A DNA stretch of 64,000 nucleotides from contig JAWZYV010014408.1 in NCBI GenBank assembly GCA_038373885.1, positions 19,122 to 83,121 on the forward strand, given 5' to 3'. The position numbers and the translations under genes were made by a program. Numbering within the stretch: position 1 is the stretch's first letter; every line of letters begins with the position of its first letter. Positions 30,112 through 41,119 of the stretch are shown one piece after another. Source of the stretch: Cheiracanthium punctorium (Eukaryota > Arthropoda > Arachnida > Araneae > Cheiracanthiidae). The notes under the pieces were generated by a model, which saw nothing but the letters and a program-made list of their open reading frames with translations, was not told the DNA's origin and made no database searches.

Positions 30112-33063
30112 GCTGTCGATTTATGCTTACGGAGAAAATTCCAATGGCCTTTCATTATTGCGTCGGTGTCACACCCTATTATCGGCGCAGATTTTCTGCA
30201 TAAATTTGCACTGTTAGTCGACATTAAAAATCGTCGCCTAGTGGACACTGTGACAAACCTCACATATCCAGGTTTTTTTCGTAACAGCGTGAATTTCAGC
30301 GTCAAACTTATTTCTGGAGCTACTCCGTATCATGAGCTGCTTAGGAAATTTCCTTTGATAACACGTCCTGTTATGGGACACAGCCAACCTAAACACAATG
30401 TTACTCATCACATTGAGACGACGGGACAGCCAATTTGCTCTAAGCCGAGGCGTCTCCCTCCTGACAAGCTGAAAGCCGCGAAAGATGAGTTTTCTTATTT
30501 GCTCGAGCAGGGCCTTCGTCGCCCCTCGAAAAGTCCATGGGCCAGCCCGCTCCACTTAGTTAAAAAGCGCAATGGCGACTGGCGCCCGTGTGGTGATTAC
30601 CGGCGTTTAAACGCTGTCACCGTGCCAGATCGGTACCCTGTCCCTCACATCCAGGACTGTATGCAGGTGTTGGACGGTAAAACTATATTTTCTACTCTTG
30701 TTCTCGAGCGGGCATACCATCAAATCCCAATCAACCCTACCGATATTCCGAAGACTGCCGTAACAACAACCTTTGGTCTCTTCGAATCCCCCGTAATGAC
30801 CTTTGGCCTCTGCAACGCGGCGCAGACCTTTCAACGCTTCATCCATCAGGTTTTATTCGGGTTAGATTTCTGCGTTCCGTATTTTGATGACGTCTTAGTC
30901 GCATCGGCTTCGGAGCAAGAGCATTTGACTAACCTTCGCGCGGTGTTTGAACGGTTCCAGGAATACGGCGTTAGCCTTAACCCATCTAAATGCGTTTTCG
31001 GTCAACCCAAGGTATCTTTCCTTAGCCACGAAATTTCAGCCGACGGCGTTCGACCTCTCATGGATAGAGTTGCCGCTGTACGAGATATCCCCGAACCGAC
31101 TACAATTCAGGAGTTGCGTCGATTCCTCGCTATGCTGAATTTTTTCCGTCGTTTTCTTCCGCACGCTGCTATCACTCAAGCTCCTCTAAATGCCTGTTTG
31201 GTAGGCAGTAAAAAGAAAGACAAGCGTCCTATTGCTTGGACTCCCGAAGTGCGCGAAGCATTTCAAAAATGCAAAAGTGACTTAATTTCTGCCACCGTCC
31301 TGCAATATCCGTCGGCGTCTAAGCCCCTTTCCCTTATGGTAGATGCGTCCAGCTCTGCTTTAGGAGCAGTTTTGCAGCAAAACGATCAGGGCACCTGGAA
31401 GCCTCTCGCTTACTTTTCCAAAAAACTTTCCTCAACTCAGACGCTTTACAGTACGTACGACCGCGAACTTTTGGCGATCTACGCCGCCATCAAATACTTT
31501 CGTCACTTCCTGGAAGGACGTAACTTTACTATTTTTACAGATCACAAACCCCTAATCTTTGCGTTTAAGCAGCGGTCCGACAAAGCATCCCCTCGTCAGC
31601 TGAGACACCTCGATTTTATCAGCCAATTTACGGCAGATATTCGCCATATTGATGGTGCTGAAAATGTCGTCGCCGATGCTCTGTCCCGCATAGAGGAAAT
31701 TTCGATGCCCTCGTCAACCGATTTCATAGCTCTGGCAAACGAACAGAAACAGGATTCGGAGCTTCAAGCCCTCCTACAAAATACAACCGGTAGTATTCTG
31801 AATCTCCAGCCCATGCAGCTCGCTCCTGATACATCACTTTATTGCGATATCCAGGGCAGTAAGATCAGACCTTATGTTCCTGCGAGATTCCGACGTGCCA
31901 TCTTCAATAACTTGCATCGTCTGTCTCACCCTGGGATAAAAGCTTCAAGGAAGTTGGTGCAACAGCGTTTTGTGTGGCCAGAAATGTTAAAAGACATTGG
32001 AGAGTGGACACGTGCATGTATTGAGTGCCAGAAATCAAAAATCCATAGGCACACTCACAGCCCACTACAAAGATTTGAGTTGCCAACTTACCGCTTTCAA
32101 CAAGTGCATATCGACTTAGTTGGACCTCTACCTCCATCTAATGGATTTTCTTATTTGCTCACTTGCATCGATCGTTTCTCACGCTGGCCCGAGGCAATTC
32201 CCATAGTAGACATTTCTGCCGACACTCTTGCCAAACAATTTTATAGCTTGTGGATTGCGCGTTTTGGAGTTCCGGAGCGAATCACCACCGACGAAGGTCG
32301 TCAGTTCGAGTCCTTGCTTTTTACGGCGTTAACCAAGCTCCTGGGCACTCACAGAGTGCGCACTAGCCCGTATCATCCGCGCTCTAACGGCATTGTCGAA
32401 AATTTTCTTCGCTCATTGAAGCAGTCAATACGATGTCATACTTCGATTCAATGGACCGACGTTCTTCCCACAGTCTTACTTGGTCTGCGCTCCACCATTA
32501 AAGAGGATATTGGTGCTTCTGCCGCCGAGTTGGTGTACGGCACCAGTCTCCGTCTGCCCGGAGAATTCATGCAAGCGGACAGTTCACCTACATGCTGTGC
32601 CGACCAGCAAACATTCGTGCAAAAGTTAGACTACATGTCAGCTGTTCGCCCCGTACCCACCAGCGCCCATTGCTCAAAAACTGTGTTTGTGAATAAAGAC
32701 TTGCAGAACTCTTCGCATGTGTTCCTGCGATATGATGCGTCAAGGACTGCTTTCGCACCCACGTATACCGGACCCTACAAAGTCCTCGAACGAAATGTAA
32801 ACACTTTTAAAATTTTGGTAAACAACAAGGAGTCTGTTATAAACATTGACCGCCTCAAACCCGCATTTATCTGGGCTCCTGAACGTACGGACAATGCTTC
32901 ACCGGCCGACCGTAAAGAATGTCCATCAGGAACAGTGTCAACGCCCACATCCTCCGTAACTCCTCCCCCGACTGTGACCAAACCAGCATCCTGCATCACG
33001 TCACCTCCGGCTGTTACTACACGTTTTGGTCGGAGAGTGCGTTTCGATTCAAAATATTTGTGA
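30112..33063 (+). pseudogene. Gypsy B Pol (protease end, RT, RNase H, integrase)
   Basis: A long open frame of over 970 codons without stops, but no start codon: it begins in the last part of protease ([21 protein letters not shown]). RT has [10 protein letters not shown] and YFDD (30880-30891), yet the motif A aspartate is valine ([14 protein letters not shown] at 30700-30702), which should abolish synthesis. RNase H shows [21 protein letters not shown] and [10 protein letters not shown]. Integrase has an HHCC finger ([18 protein letters not shown]) and the acidic triad in [20 protein letters not shown] and [11 protein letters not shown]. Pol copies and integrates element DNA. With the RT lesion, missing Gag and truncated protease it cannot act alone, though the frame is otherwise strikingly well kept. 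Confidence 0.88.
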
Positions 33064-33076
33064 AAGTTTCGTGGTC

Positions 33077-33092
33077 ACTGGAGGGGGAGTAC
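33077..33092 (+). promoter_or_regulatory. Gypsy B polypurine tract
   Basis: CTGGAGGGGGAGTAC immediately precedes the 3' LTR start TGTGGCGG at 33093. Confidence 0.8.
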
Positions 33093-33535
33093 TGTGGCGG
33101 TCGCCGCGCCGGCGATCGGTGCGTTCCCGACCACCAATCTGATCCTTCAGCGGCCACCACATCGAACAAGCTTCCGCGCATCTCTTCGCGCATCCTGTGA
33201 GGAGCGCTAGCGGCTACTCCCACGATAGCAGAGCCAGGGAATCTGGCAACGTTGATGTGCGGTCCGGCGGTATAAAAGGGAAGTGTGTTCACGCGGCAGT
33301 ACTAGTCCAGCCGGCGTGTCATCCGGAGCACACTTCGAGAGATCCTCCAGCTGACGTTATCGTCCCTGCTACACCTGTTCCCGTGGGAACAACCAACTCA
33401 CCGTCTGCAATTTCCGGATTGTTCCTGCAATTGTTACGTCTTGTGAGGGGAAGCACGGCCCTTATCAGGGCCAGAATAGTAGAAGTGCCAGCCTTGCCTG
33501 ACGTACAATTACCCCGGCGGTTATCCAGCGGCTCG

Positions 33536-33608
33536 TCCCCGCCAGCCCAGTTGGTAGCGCGCTGCGCTCTGATGCAAGCAGTTGCTGGTTCGAGTCCCGA
33601 CTCGGACA
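33536..33608 (+). ncRNA. tRNA-like segment in LINE B 5' UTR
   Basis: GCCCAGTTGGTAGCGCGC resembles an A box and GGTTCGAGTCC is a perfect B box. The ends GTCC and GGAC can pair. The anticodon arm is poor. It may be a captured SINE head or an internal Pol III-type signal of the LINE. Confidence 0.5.
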
Positions 33609-33949
33609 TTTCGTGGATGCTCACCCGAAGTCCTCCTGACTTCGTGCACTCGGCACTCTCCTGCCGTCCCCAGTTTATTTTTGTTTTTTTTTAAGGTTAG
33701 ACCGGGCGTGTTCGCACAGCCTGCTCCCCATTTACCCCTTTGTTAGCTTTGTGAGCGTGCAGAGCGCAAAGGGCACTTGGTGTAAGCAATAGGCGAAGAG
33801 CCGGCGCCTCGCCCCCCCCCTTTACTCTTTCAACACATTCTATCTTCTTTTTCCTAACCACCTCTCTCTCACGACCGGACAATTAGGGAACTTCAACTGT
33901 TAGGACTCCACACACCTAACGACATCACTCTTAAACACACATAGTAATC

Positions 33950-35720
33950 ATGCAGCCCTCAGATGGAAACATCACACCTATGGAATTAACATCCATATTT
34001 AAATCAAAATGGCAACCAGACACTTGCCAGGACTTTGACTTCTACTGCATTTACCTGGGGGTTTTTGACAGTAAGGATCGCAACACCAGGCTTGCCTACC
34101 AATGTAATAACGCCGGCTGGAGTTATGTGATCTGATCAACCAGCCCAATCTCAACACCCTTGCACGCTGTAAAGGGCTCTCATACTTTCGAGCGTTAAAC
34201 GGAGATATCATCGACAACCTCGAAGTTCGACACGGCATCTCCTTCCAATTGGTCACGCAAGTGACACACCCCACAGCCACCAAACGTAAGATGTCTGTGG
34301 CCTCTGACTCTGAAGACGAAGGTAGCCACAGACCCGACAAGCAATTACGTAATGAAGAGGATACTTTTCCACAAGTTCCCAACCACACTCCCATGGTGAG
34401 TGACGGCCCACAGGCCCCTCCCACCACTGAAGTAATGGGCGTAGGCGGCAGCCAATTGCCATCCACCTCTCAACCACCCCATGGGACCATGGCAGGAAGA
34501 TCTGAAACAAAACAGAGGAACTTCACTATTTACGCGGAGCTAAAGCAGAACTATGCTAGCGACCTAGAAGCCCTTTCAGAGCTCCTAAATCATGAAATCA
34601 CCTCCACCCTCACGGGTGACAAACATAAGATTGTGGTGGATTCTGAAGAGAAATTCCGCAAAACCCAAGACTATCTAACTGTAAATAAAATTGGATTCCA
34701 AACTATGGATCCTAAGTCTCTCAGACCAAAAAAGTTCGTCATTAAAGGGATCCCAGCATCCACTCCCACTGTAGAAGTTGACGCCTTCCTCAGAGATAAG
34801 GGTTTCGAACCCCTCAGCGTCAACTTTCTATTCTCAAAAAAGTACCAGAAGTACTGGGCTATAGCGCTGGTCGCCCTCCGCCCCACGGGCAATTTGGAGG
34901 AGGTACATAGAATTATACACTACGGCAGGCTTAATGTATCTGTAGAAAACTACAAGGATCGCAAGAGGGTCAAACAGTGTCATAACTGTTTGGCCTATGG
35001 CCACCACTCGGCCACTTGCACGCTAACCCCCAAGTGTTTAAAGTGCGCCGGGGGCCACACCTTCACCTCCTGCCCAGCCAAGGACAGGAATAAAGAAGCT
35101 CAGTGCGTAAATTGTACTGGCAACCATGTCGCCACTTATAGGGGATGCCCCAAGAACCCCAGGAACAAGAACAAGGGGAAACCGCACAAACCGCCCCCCA
35201 CTCAGGCAAAGCCTAGCATCAAGAACACGATCAAAGAAAAATTCGATCAGTTCCACCCACTCCCCCCAGCAGCCGACTCAGAGTGCACGCCCACTGAGGG
35301 AGAAGAAATCATCAACAAGGCTGCCGAGGACATCGGGGACCCCCCCAGAAAGACCACAAGGTCCAATAAGGAAACGCGCCTCAAGCAAAACAAGCGTAAT
35401 GCAGCCACCAGAACTGCCCCCCCCCCGGCCTAAACCCGGTCCCGGAGACAAAGTCGCAAAAGAAATCTAACAGGCCCAAACAAACCACAACAACTCGAAA
35501 CGAAAACTCTGCTGACGACAATCCAGAATCGGTTTCGGAAGTACTGGAGCTTTTCGCTGCCATGAAGGAGCTCTCCCAGCTGACTAACATCAGCAGCCTG
35601 CTGAATTTTTTCAAAGAAGTTGCTCACAAAATGAGCCAGCACACCAAACCCATCGATCAGGCATTCCAAATGCTCCAACTGTATAACCGTCACTTCAACA
35701 GTCATGATGGAGAAGAGTAG
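33950..35720 (+). pseudogene. LINE B ORF1 (Gag-like RNA-binding protein)
   Basis: ATG at 33950. A frameshift near 34130 (in SYV) moves the reading to a 394-codon frame, and a second in the C run at 35418-35426 moves it again to the end at 35718-35720. Domains: an acidic, proline-rich linker, a PRE-C2HC-like part (KFVIKGIPASTPTVEVD, about 34730) and three zinc knuckles (CHNCLAYGHHSATC, CLKCAGGHTFTSC, CVNCTGNHVATYRGC; about 34980-35150). A helical C-terminus (LLNFFKEVAHKM) follows. The last 17 bases overlap the ORF2 start, the usual coupled arrangement. Function: RNA chaperone and particle protein of a Jockey-type LINE. Confidence 0.85.
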
Positions 35721-38331
35721 TCTAAAAATATTCTCATGGAACACGAACAACCTCCATGGGAAATTCCCTGAATTCAGGGACTTCCTCTCTCATGGGGATT
35801 TTGATATCGCCTGCGTGCAGGAAACAATGTTTCAGCACAACAGGGGATATCAAATCCCCAACTACCAGCTGCATCGGCTAGACCGCCCACGCAGCAGTCG
35901 TATTACTGGGGGTGTGGCCCTATATATCAAATCGTCTATCCCACACTCACGCATTACAGACATCTCATTCAGCTCCCTTGAAGCTGTTGCTATCACCATC
36001 AACACCAGGCCAAGAATGGTCATTTGCTCCGGCTATGTGAAGCAGAGAAGACACTTTCCGACTGCTGATATCAAAAAACTCTTCAGCCACAGCCCTAAAT
36101 GCATCGTAATTGGTGATTTTAATGCCACTCATCTAGCCTAGAACTGTTGACACAACTCCGCCTACGGGTGCCAGTTACTAAAACTTCTAATGGAGGACCA
36201 CCTCAAGCTTGCCTTCCCGCCCACACCCACGCACTTCGCTGGGGACAGTGAGACCATCATCGATTTTATGGTTCACAACCTTGACGGCACTCCTGACGTA
36301 ACAACCATGCAGCAGTTCACTTCCGACCACCTGCCAATCTACACAGAAATTAATTCCAAGCATCGTGTTTTACCCCAAAAACCAAGACTTGTCACGGACT
36401 GGCCAAAATTCGTCGGGCACCTGATAGATGCGCCCCAGCACCTCCCAGATGATAGCCAAGACACTGATATCGACGTGTTCGCCTTGGAGCTGACTGAAGA
36501 AATCCAGAAGGCCCATATGGATGCGTCGAAGCCTGCCACCCATAACAACTGCAGGAGTCTCCCTGAAAACATCCGAGAGCTAATACGCCGGCGCAACCGC
36601 GCCCGACGCACGCACCAGGCCACAAGGAGCCCGCATGACCGTGATCACTACCACGCCCTGAGACGGCAGGTCAGACGTGAAATTAAAAAGCATCAAACCA
36701 CCCAATGGACGGAATACATAGAAACCCTAGGGCCAGAAAACAACTCGCTCTGGAGAGCAGTCAAACGTCTTAAAAACCAAAAACTGACTATCCCTCCCAT
36801 CAAGGTTGGCGGGCATGTCATTCTGGAAGAGGAAGGCAAAGCCAATGCTATTGCTCAGGCTTATGAGTTACAGTTTAGCAATGAGGAACAGTCTCCGTTA
36901 AACATCACTCCCAGTCTCAACGCATTCCTCAGCCAAATCCCAATCATCCCCATACAGCCGGCCCTCCCATCTGAGGTCCTAGAGATCATTGAGCGCCTGC
37001 CTCCCAAGAAGTGTCCAGGAAGAGATGGGATTACTAACCAAATCATCAAGCACCTTCCGCCCACCACCATTCTGAAGCTAACCACGCTTATCAATCTCAT
37101 CCTAAAACGCCTCCACTCGCATTGCTGGAAAGATGCCACCATCGTACCCATTCCGAAACCGAAACAAGACCTGACCCAACCTACTGCTTACCGCCCCATT
37201 AGTCTGCTCAGCAGCCTGGGCAAGGTAGTAGAGAGGATCATCACGAACAGGCTCACAGAACACCTTGTGCAGCATAACACTGTAAACCCGGAGCAGTTCG
37301 GCTTCCGTAAAAATCACAGCACGGTACACCAGCTTTACAGGGTGGGGGATCAGCTAGCTGAAGGACTTCAAAACAAGAACCACACCGCCATTGTCCTTCT
37401 CGACGTCTCTAAGGCGTTCGATAAGGTTTGGCACGAGGGCCTTATCTACAAGCTCCTGCAGCTCAACATTCCAGATGGGCTCATACGTCTTATCAATGAT
37501 TACCTGACAGGGAGAACTTTCACCGTACGTCTTGGCAGTGCCTATTCTAACAGATTTACCATCCGCAGTGGAGTCCCACAGGGCTCCATACTTGGACCTA
37601 CGCTGTACAATCTGTACACAAATGACATCCCCAAGCATCCTCACACCAGCCTGGCGCTGTATGCTGACGACACGGCGATCGTCGCCTCGCACACCAACCC
37701 CAGGTTCTTGAAGAATGCCCTACAATCCCACATCGACGCTATCGACATGTGGATGCGGAACTGGAAGGTGAAGCTGAACCCAACCAAATGCACGGCTATC
37801 TCTGTTAGCCGCAAAGCTCCACCTTCCAGACTTATCATCAACGGCACTACCATTGACTGGTCCAACACGGCCACATACTTAGGGGTCACCCTGGACCGGG
37901 GCCTCACCTGGAAGCCTCACATTGAAAAGATACGAAGAAAAATGACTACAGCATTCAATGCAATCAGTAGCCTCGTCTACAACATCAGAAAACAAAAACG
38001 AAATAAAATATTATTATACAAGACAATCATCCGCCCTCATGCCCTATATGCGGCGCCTGTATGGGCGTATACTGCAAAGTCCAACTTCAAGAAAATTAAA
38101 CAAACTGAAGCAAGACTACTTCGTATCATCAGATACGGGCCAGTATTCATAAAAAACAGCATTATCCGGAAGGATCTTGGAATCAACACGCTCACTAAGC
38201 AAGTCCTCCTACTTGCCACAAGATTCCACACCAAATTAAGCGCCCTGCCGAACGAAATTGCGGCTGAATTGACAGATCACGATCCGTCGGACCCCGCTAT
38301 TCCAAGCGCCCCAAGGCGGTTCTCTGCCTAG
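35704..38331 (+). pseudogene. LINE B ORF2 (endonuclease-reverse transcriptase)
   Basis: One frame of 876 codons from ATG 35704 with two internal stops close together (TAG 36139-36141 and TGA 36148-36150). The N-terminal apurinic-type endonuclease shows FSWNTNNLHGK, CVQETMF and IVIGDFNA, and the downstream SDHLPI end. RT shows PKKCPGRDGI, YRPISLLSSLGK, FGFRKNHSTVHQ, LLDVSKAFDKVWH, GVPQGSILGP and YADD (37660s). A C-terminal region with LLYKTIIRPHALYAAPVW follows. This is the Jockey-superfamily pattern: endonuclease nicks the target, RT primes on it. All key residues I could check are present, so loss of function is due to the two stops alone. Confidence 0.9.
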
Positions 38332-38516
38332 ATCCCCGGGTGGACTCCGTCTAGCAACCCGACTAATGAAGCCCACCGCTTGTCGGTGGGGGGAAGCCGG
38401 GTAGACACCGAGTCCCACTCCCCCTTCCCCAAACTTTCTCCTAATCCTGCCACACTATGACATCATGGGCACAGGCCCACCAATGCGATTTCAACGCATC
38501 CTTTTAACCACACAAC
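38332..38516 (+). other. LINE B 3' UTR, part before the P element
   Basis: Contains the inverted repeat CCACCGCTTGTCGGTGG and continues as in LINE A at 28816-28997. Resumes after the P element at 40777. Confidence 0.8.
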
Positions 38517-39340
38517 CGTAGCCTACGAGGATTGTGTTGTGTTAAGCCTGTTACGTTCGCCTTGAAAACGCGAAATAGGGCGAGAAGATATCGCCGCTAG
38601 AGGGCGCTTTTACCGGGGAAAATATCGATCAGCTGGTCCGGATTTCGCGCATCTGAGTTTTAAAAAACTTCGTGTATTATTGGATTACTTGTAAAAATGT
38701 GAAAATATTCCTTGATTTTTAACACATTAGAGTTTTAATAACTTGGATTAATCTTTGTAAAAAACTGAAAATGCAAAATGACAGTATTTAAATAGCGTTA
38801 TCGCATGCAAGACTGTAAATAATGCAATTTCCTCTTAGATTCTGTATTAAATGGTCGTACTAAATTTAATTTTTGTATCAATGTGTCATTTATTGCTTGT
38901 TTGATCATTTGCAGCAAAATGATGCTTTTCAAAAATAAAAACTTGCAAATTCTTTTAGAAAATAATACTTTTAATACATACATAAAATTACATACATTGC
39001 ATAAAATTAATGAAAAATAATAAAAGGGTGAACAGTAAAAATAAATTTATCACAGATATGGTTGTCAAGGGTGATTGTGCCTCTAAATAAAAATCCCTGA
39101 AATTTATATCATTTTTAAGGAAAAACCTTGAACTAAAAGAAAGTTAATTACATATAACAAATAGTTAATTACATGCTACCAATATTAGATTTAATGTACT
39201 GATAGTAAATAGTCAAGCAGTGAAATTCCTTAATTTTAACAATGAAAATGAAAAAATTATCTAACTTCTGATGGATTTCACTCTTTAGATGTTTAATGAT
39301 AAATTAGTGTCCTTTGAATGGGATTCTTAAATCCTGAATA

Positions 39341-40000
39341 CTAAATATATTTTATTTGTGATAAATCTGTTTCTGACATAGAATTATCAGTTACTACTCT
39401 TAAAATTTTAAAACCAGCCTTTTCCACATTTTCTATGACAGAAACTGTTAATTTATGTAGCTCATTGCCAGTCAATTGGTTTGTGAAGAAATATGCAACA
39501 GGAATCCTATAATCAGTTGATAGCCCTTTAAAAAGGAAACACAAAAGATTATTTGCCAACCTGTCACTGATTCCTATTTTTTCAATTTCAGTATCACAAC
39601 TACCTAAAAACATATCAAGCTTTCTGTCATACATTAATTTTGCTTTGATTGCCATTTCATCTATTATTAATGAGCCAATTTTTTCTTCTTCATGTGTTAA
39701 GTTTTTAAATTCATGATGAAGTCGCAACTGTATTAATGAAGTTATCCCAGTTTCTCCTGTTGAGTATCCAAGATACTTCTTTAATGTGCATTTGTGAGGA
39801 AGATTAAAAATACCCATGTTTCTAACAAAATCATATCCTTTAGGTGAACGTTTCTGCCACAAAATGTAAAATTTTAGAGCTGTGCTATTCAGAGTAACTT
39901 TTTTCTTGCCATAATTTGAAATTTGCTCCATCAGCATAATAGCAGACATCTTATTTTCTGACTTTTCCTTTATTATTTTTTTTAGTTGCCGCTCTTCCAT
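39341..40000 (-). pseudogene. P-element transposase, middle part (THAP9-like)
   Basis: Blocks such as LPHKCTLKKYLGY, IGSLIIDEMAIKAKLMYDRK and IPVAYFFTNQLTGNELH match the helical and RNase H-like part of P-element/THAP9 transposases. The IDEM aspartate (about 39655) would be the first catalytic residue. The frame ends after VVTDNSMSE, where the second core block should begin, and no further similarity is seen down to 38640. It was joined to the THAP domain frame upstream through a coiled region (about 40010-40170) now broken by frameshifts. Transposase activity is lost. Confidence 0.8.
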
Positions 40001-40094
40001 ACTTTCTTTCTTTCTTCCTGCTTTTAAGGCAGAAATTTTATTTTTTATTTTTTAATTCTGTTCTGCAATGTAGAATTAACTTTCCTTAGAGCTC

Positions 40095-40577
40095 TCAACC
40101 GGTTGTGAAGCTTTTTAGTTGTAAGTGTTGCTTTCTTTTTTTGCACTGTAACATTACAATTAGCAGAACTACTTTCAATTGGTTCTGCCGGTAAATTAAC
40201 TGAGGATTCTCAGAATTCTTTCCTAAACAGCACTTTTTCAATACTGTATTTTCACAAAATCTTGAACTGGGCGACTTCCTTTTTTTGGATGATCCTGGAA
40301 GTTTGTACGATGGATATCCTGGGAAAATACTCGGAATAGCACTTGGAACCAGCCTTTTTCTCTTCGTGCTTTTGCTAAAATCATCATTTGTGAAATGTTT
40401 TTCACACACTACCGAATGATCTGTAGATTTCCACAAACTTCCCCGTTTTTCTCCTTCCTTGGATATAGCATTTATCCAAGCTGCTCTAATCTCTAAATTT
40501 GATGGAAATTCAAAGAAACTTGTTTTTATAGATCCTCCAGCTATCGATTTACAAATCGGTACACAACAGTACTTCAT
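40095..40577 (-). pseudogene. P-element transposase THAP domain
   Basis: Starts at ATG 40577. MKYCCVPICKS, then CEKHF about 45 residues on, form the C2CH zinc site; LVPSAIPSIFPG is the AVPTIF-like end of a THAP domain. This domain binds the subterminal DNA of the element. The frame then runs on with basic sequence and ends at 40095 after leaving the true frame. The region between this and 40000 encodes a leucine-rich coil in a different frame. Confidence 0.85.
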
Positions 40578-40776
40578 TGTAGCGTTTTATTAGCGTTTAA
40601 ACGAACACAAATAAGACTCAGTTTAGCATGTAAACAAATGGAAATTCGGGATGTGTTTTCCCCGGTAAACGCGCCATCTAGCGGCTAGAAATAAACGTAT
40701 TTTTGTCTACCTTTTTAGCTTTGAAAAACGGCCAAAGTAACAGGCTGGAGATAATCCCCGTAGACTACGACACAAC

Positions 40777-41100
40777 TCACGAGGTCCATAGCCTTAATGC
40801 TACCTCAGTAAACTGGAGGTTATGCGTCTTTACGCGAGGTATTCCTTTAATCGTATTCGCTCAGGTCAGGTCAGTCAGTACTAGTATTATTATTATTATT
40901 ATTATCGCGTTGCTGTTGTTGTTACCAGAACTCCATGGATGTAAATTGACCGTATCGTGCAGAGCTTGCATGCTCGACTTAAAGTATGAATAAAATGTTC
41001 TTAAGTTTTTACTAGATGGTATTTGTATTCAACGGATGTTACACTCGACATATTCTTAATTTTTATCTATTGTAAGGAGCTGATAGCACGCTCCTCCACT
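40777..41100 (+). other. LINE B tail end and gypsy B R-U5
   Basis: LINE tail to 40875, then CAGTACTAG, a TTA microsatellite, AATAAAA (about 40990) and the LTR terminus. Almost identical to 28998-29321. Confidence 0.85.
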
Positions 41101-41119
41101 GGTTATTGCTACTAGGGTA

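Larger units (their letters stand above)
38517..40769 (-). mobile_element. P-superfamily DNA transposon, internally decayed
   Basis: Ends CGTAGCCTACGAGGATT (38517) and its inverse at 40769 (revcomp CGTAGTCTACGGGGATT), with AGCCTGTTAC also shared. A second inverted block, GCCGCTAGA.GGCGC.TTTACCGGGG, lies further in (38591-38620 and 40653-40687). ACACAAC flanks both sides (38510-38516 and 40770-40776), an 8-bp duplication with one mismatch if extended. The empty site is present in LINE A. Transposase remnants are on the minus strand; the C-terminal half is missing. Confidence 0.9.
33306..40875 (+). mobile_element. LINE B: Jockey-type LINE, near full length
   Basis: Flanked by CAGTACTAG (33297-33305 and 40876-40884). 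Order: about 640 bp 5' UTR with a tRNA-like segment, ORF1 (33950-35720), ORF2 (35704-38331), and a 3' UTR ending in CAGGTCAGGTCAGT. A P element splits the 3' UTR at 38517. Both ORFs are damaged lightly: two frameshifts in ORF1, two stops in ORF2. It sits in the same orientation as the LTR, right behind the LTR promoter. Confidence 0.85.
26855..41100 (+). mobile_element. Ty3/gypsy element B with LINEs in both LTRs
   Basis: LTR starts TGTGGCGGTCGCCG occur at 26855 and 33093. LTR ends GATAGCACGCTCCTCCAC occur at 29321 and 41100. The 4-bp target GGTT flanks the whole (26851-26854, 41101-41104), and the uninterrupted target is seen at 24513 in the opposite foldback arm. The LTR proper is about 430 bp, but each is enlarged by a LINE. 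The internal part keeps pol; gag and most of protease are replaced by unrelated DNA (29483 to about 30110). LTR U3 parts differ at about four of 212 positions by eye. Confidence 0.85.
33093..41100 (+). repeat. Gypsy B 3' LTR, with LINE B and a P element inside
   Basis: U3 33093-33304, LINE B 33306-40875 (itself holding a P element), R-U5 40876-41100. Flank GGTT at 41101. The final base is T where the 5' LTR has A. Confidence 0.8.
24260..41117. mobile_element. Foldback element carrying gypsy B
   Basis: Ends CCCTAGTAGCAAT (24260) and ATTGCTACTAGGG (41117), flanked by TA on both sides (24258-24259 and 41118-41119). The order is a 241-bp block M, an arm A (24501-25566), M inverted (25567-25808), and A inverted (25809-26850 plus 41101-41117). 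Without the nested 14.2-kb gypsy element it is about 2.6 kb and nearly all inverted repeat. No transposase is present. The TA duplication would fit a Tc1/mariner-type or similar helper, but the family is not known to me. Confidence 0.8.

Noticed and set aside
34249..35256. Additional overlapping frames in LINE B ORF1
   Set aside because: Frames on the other strand or in another register without domain similarity.
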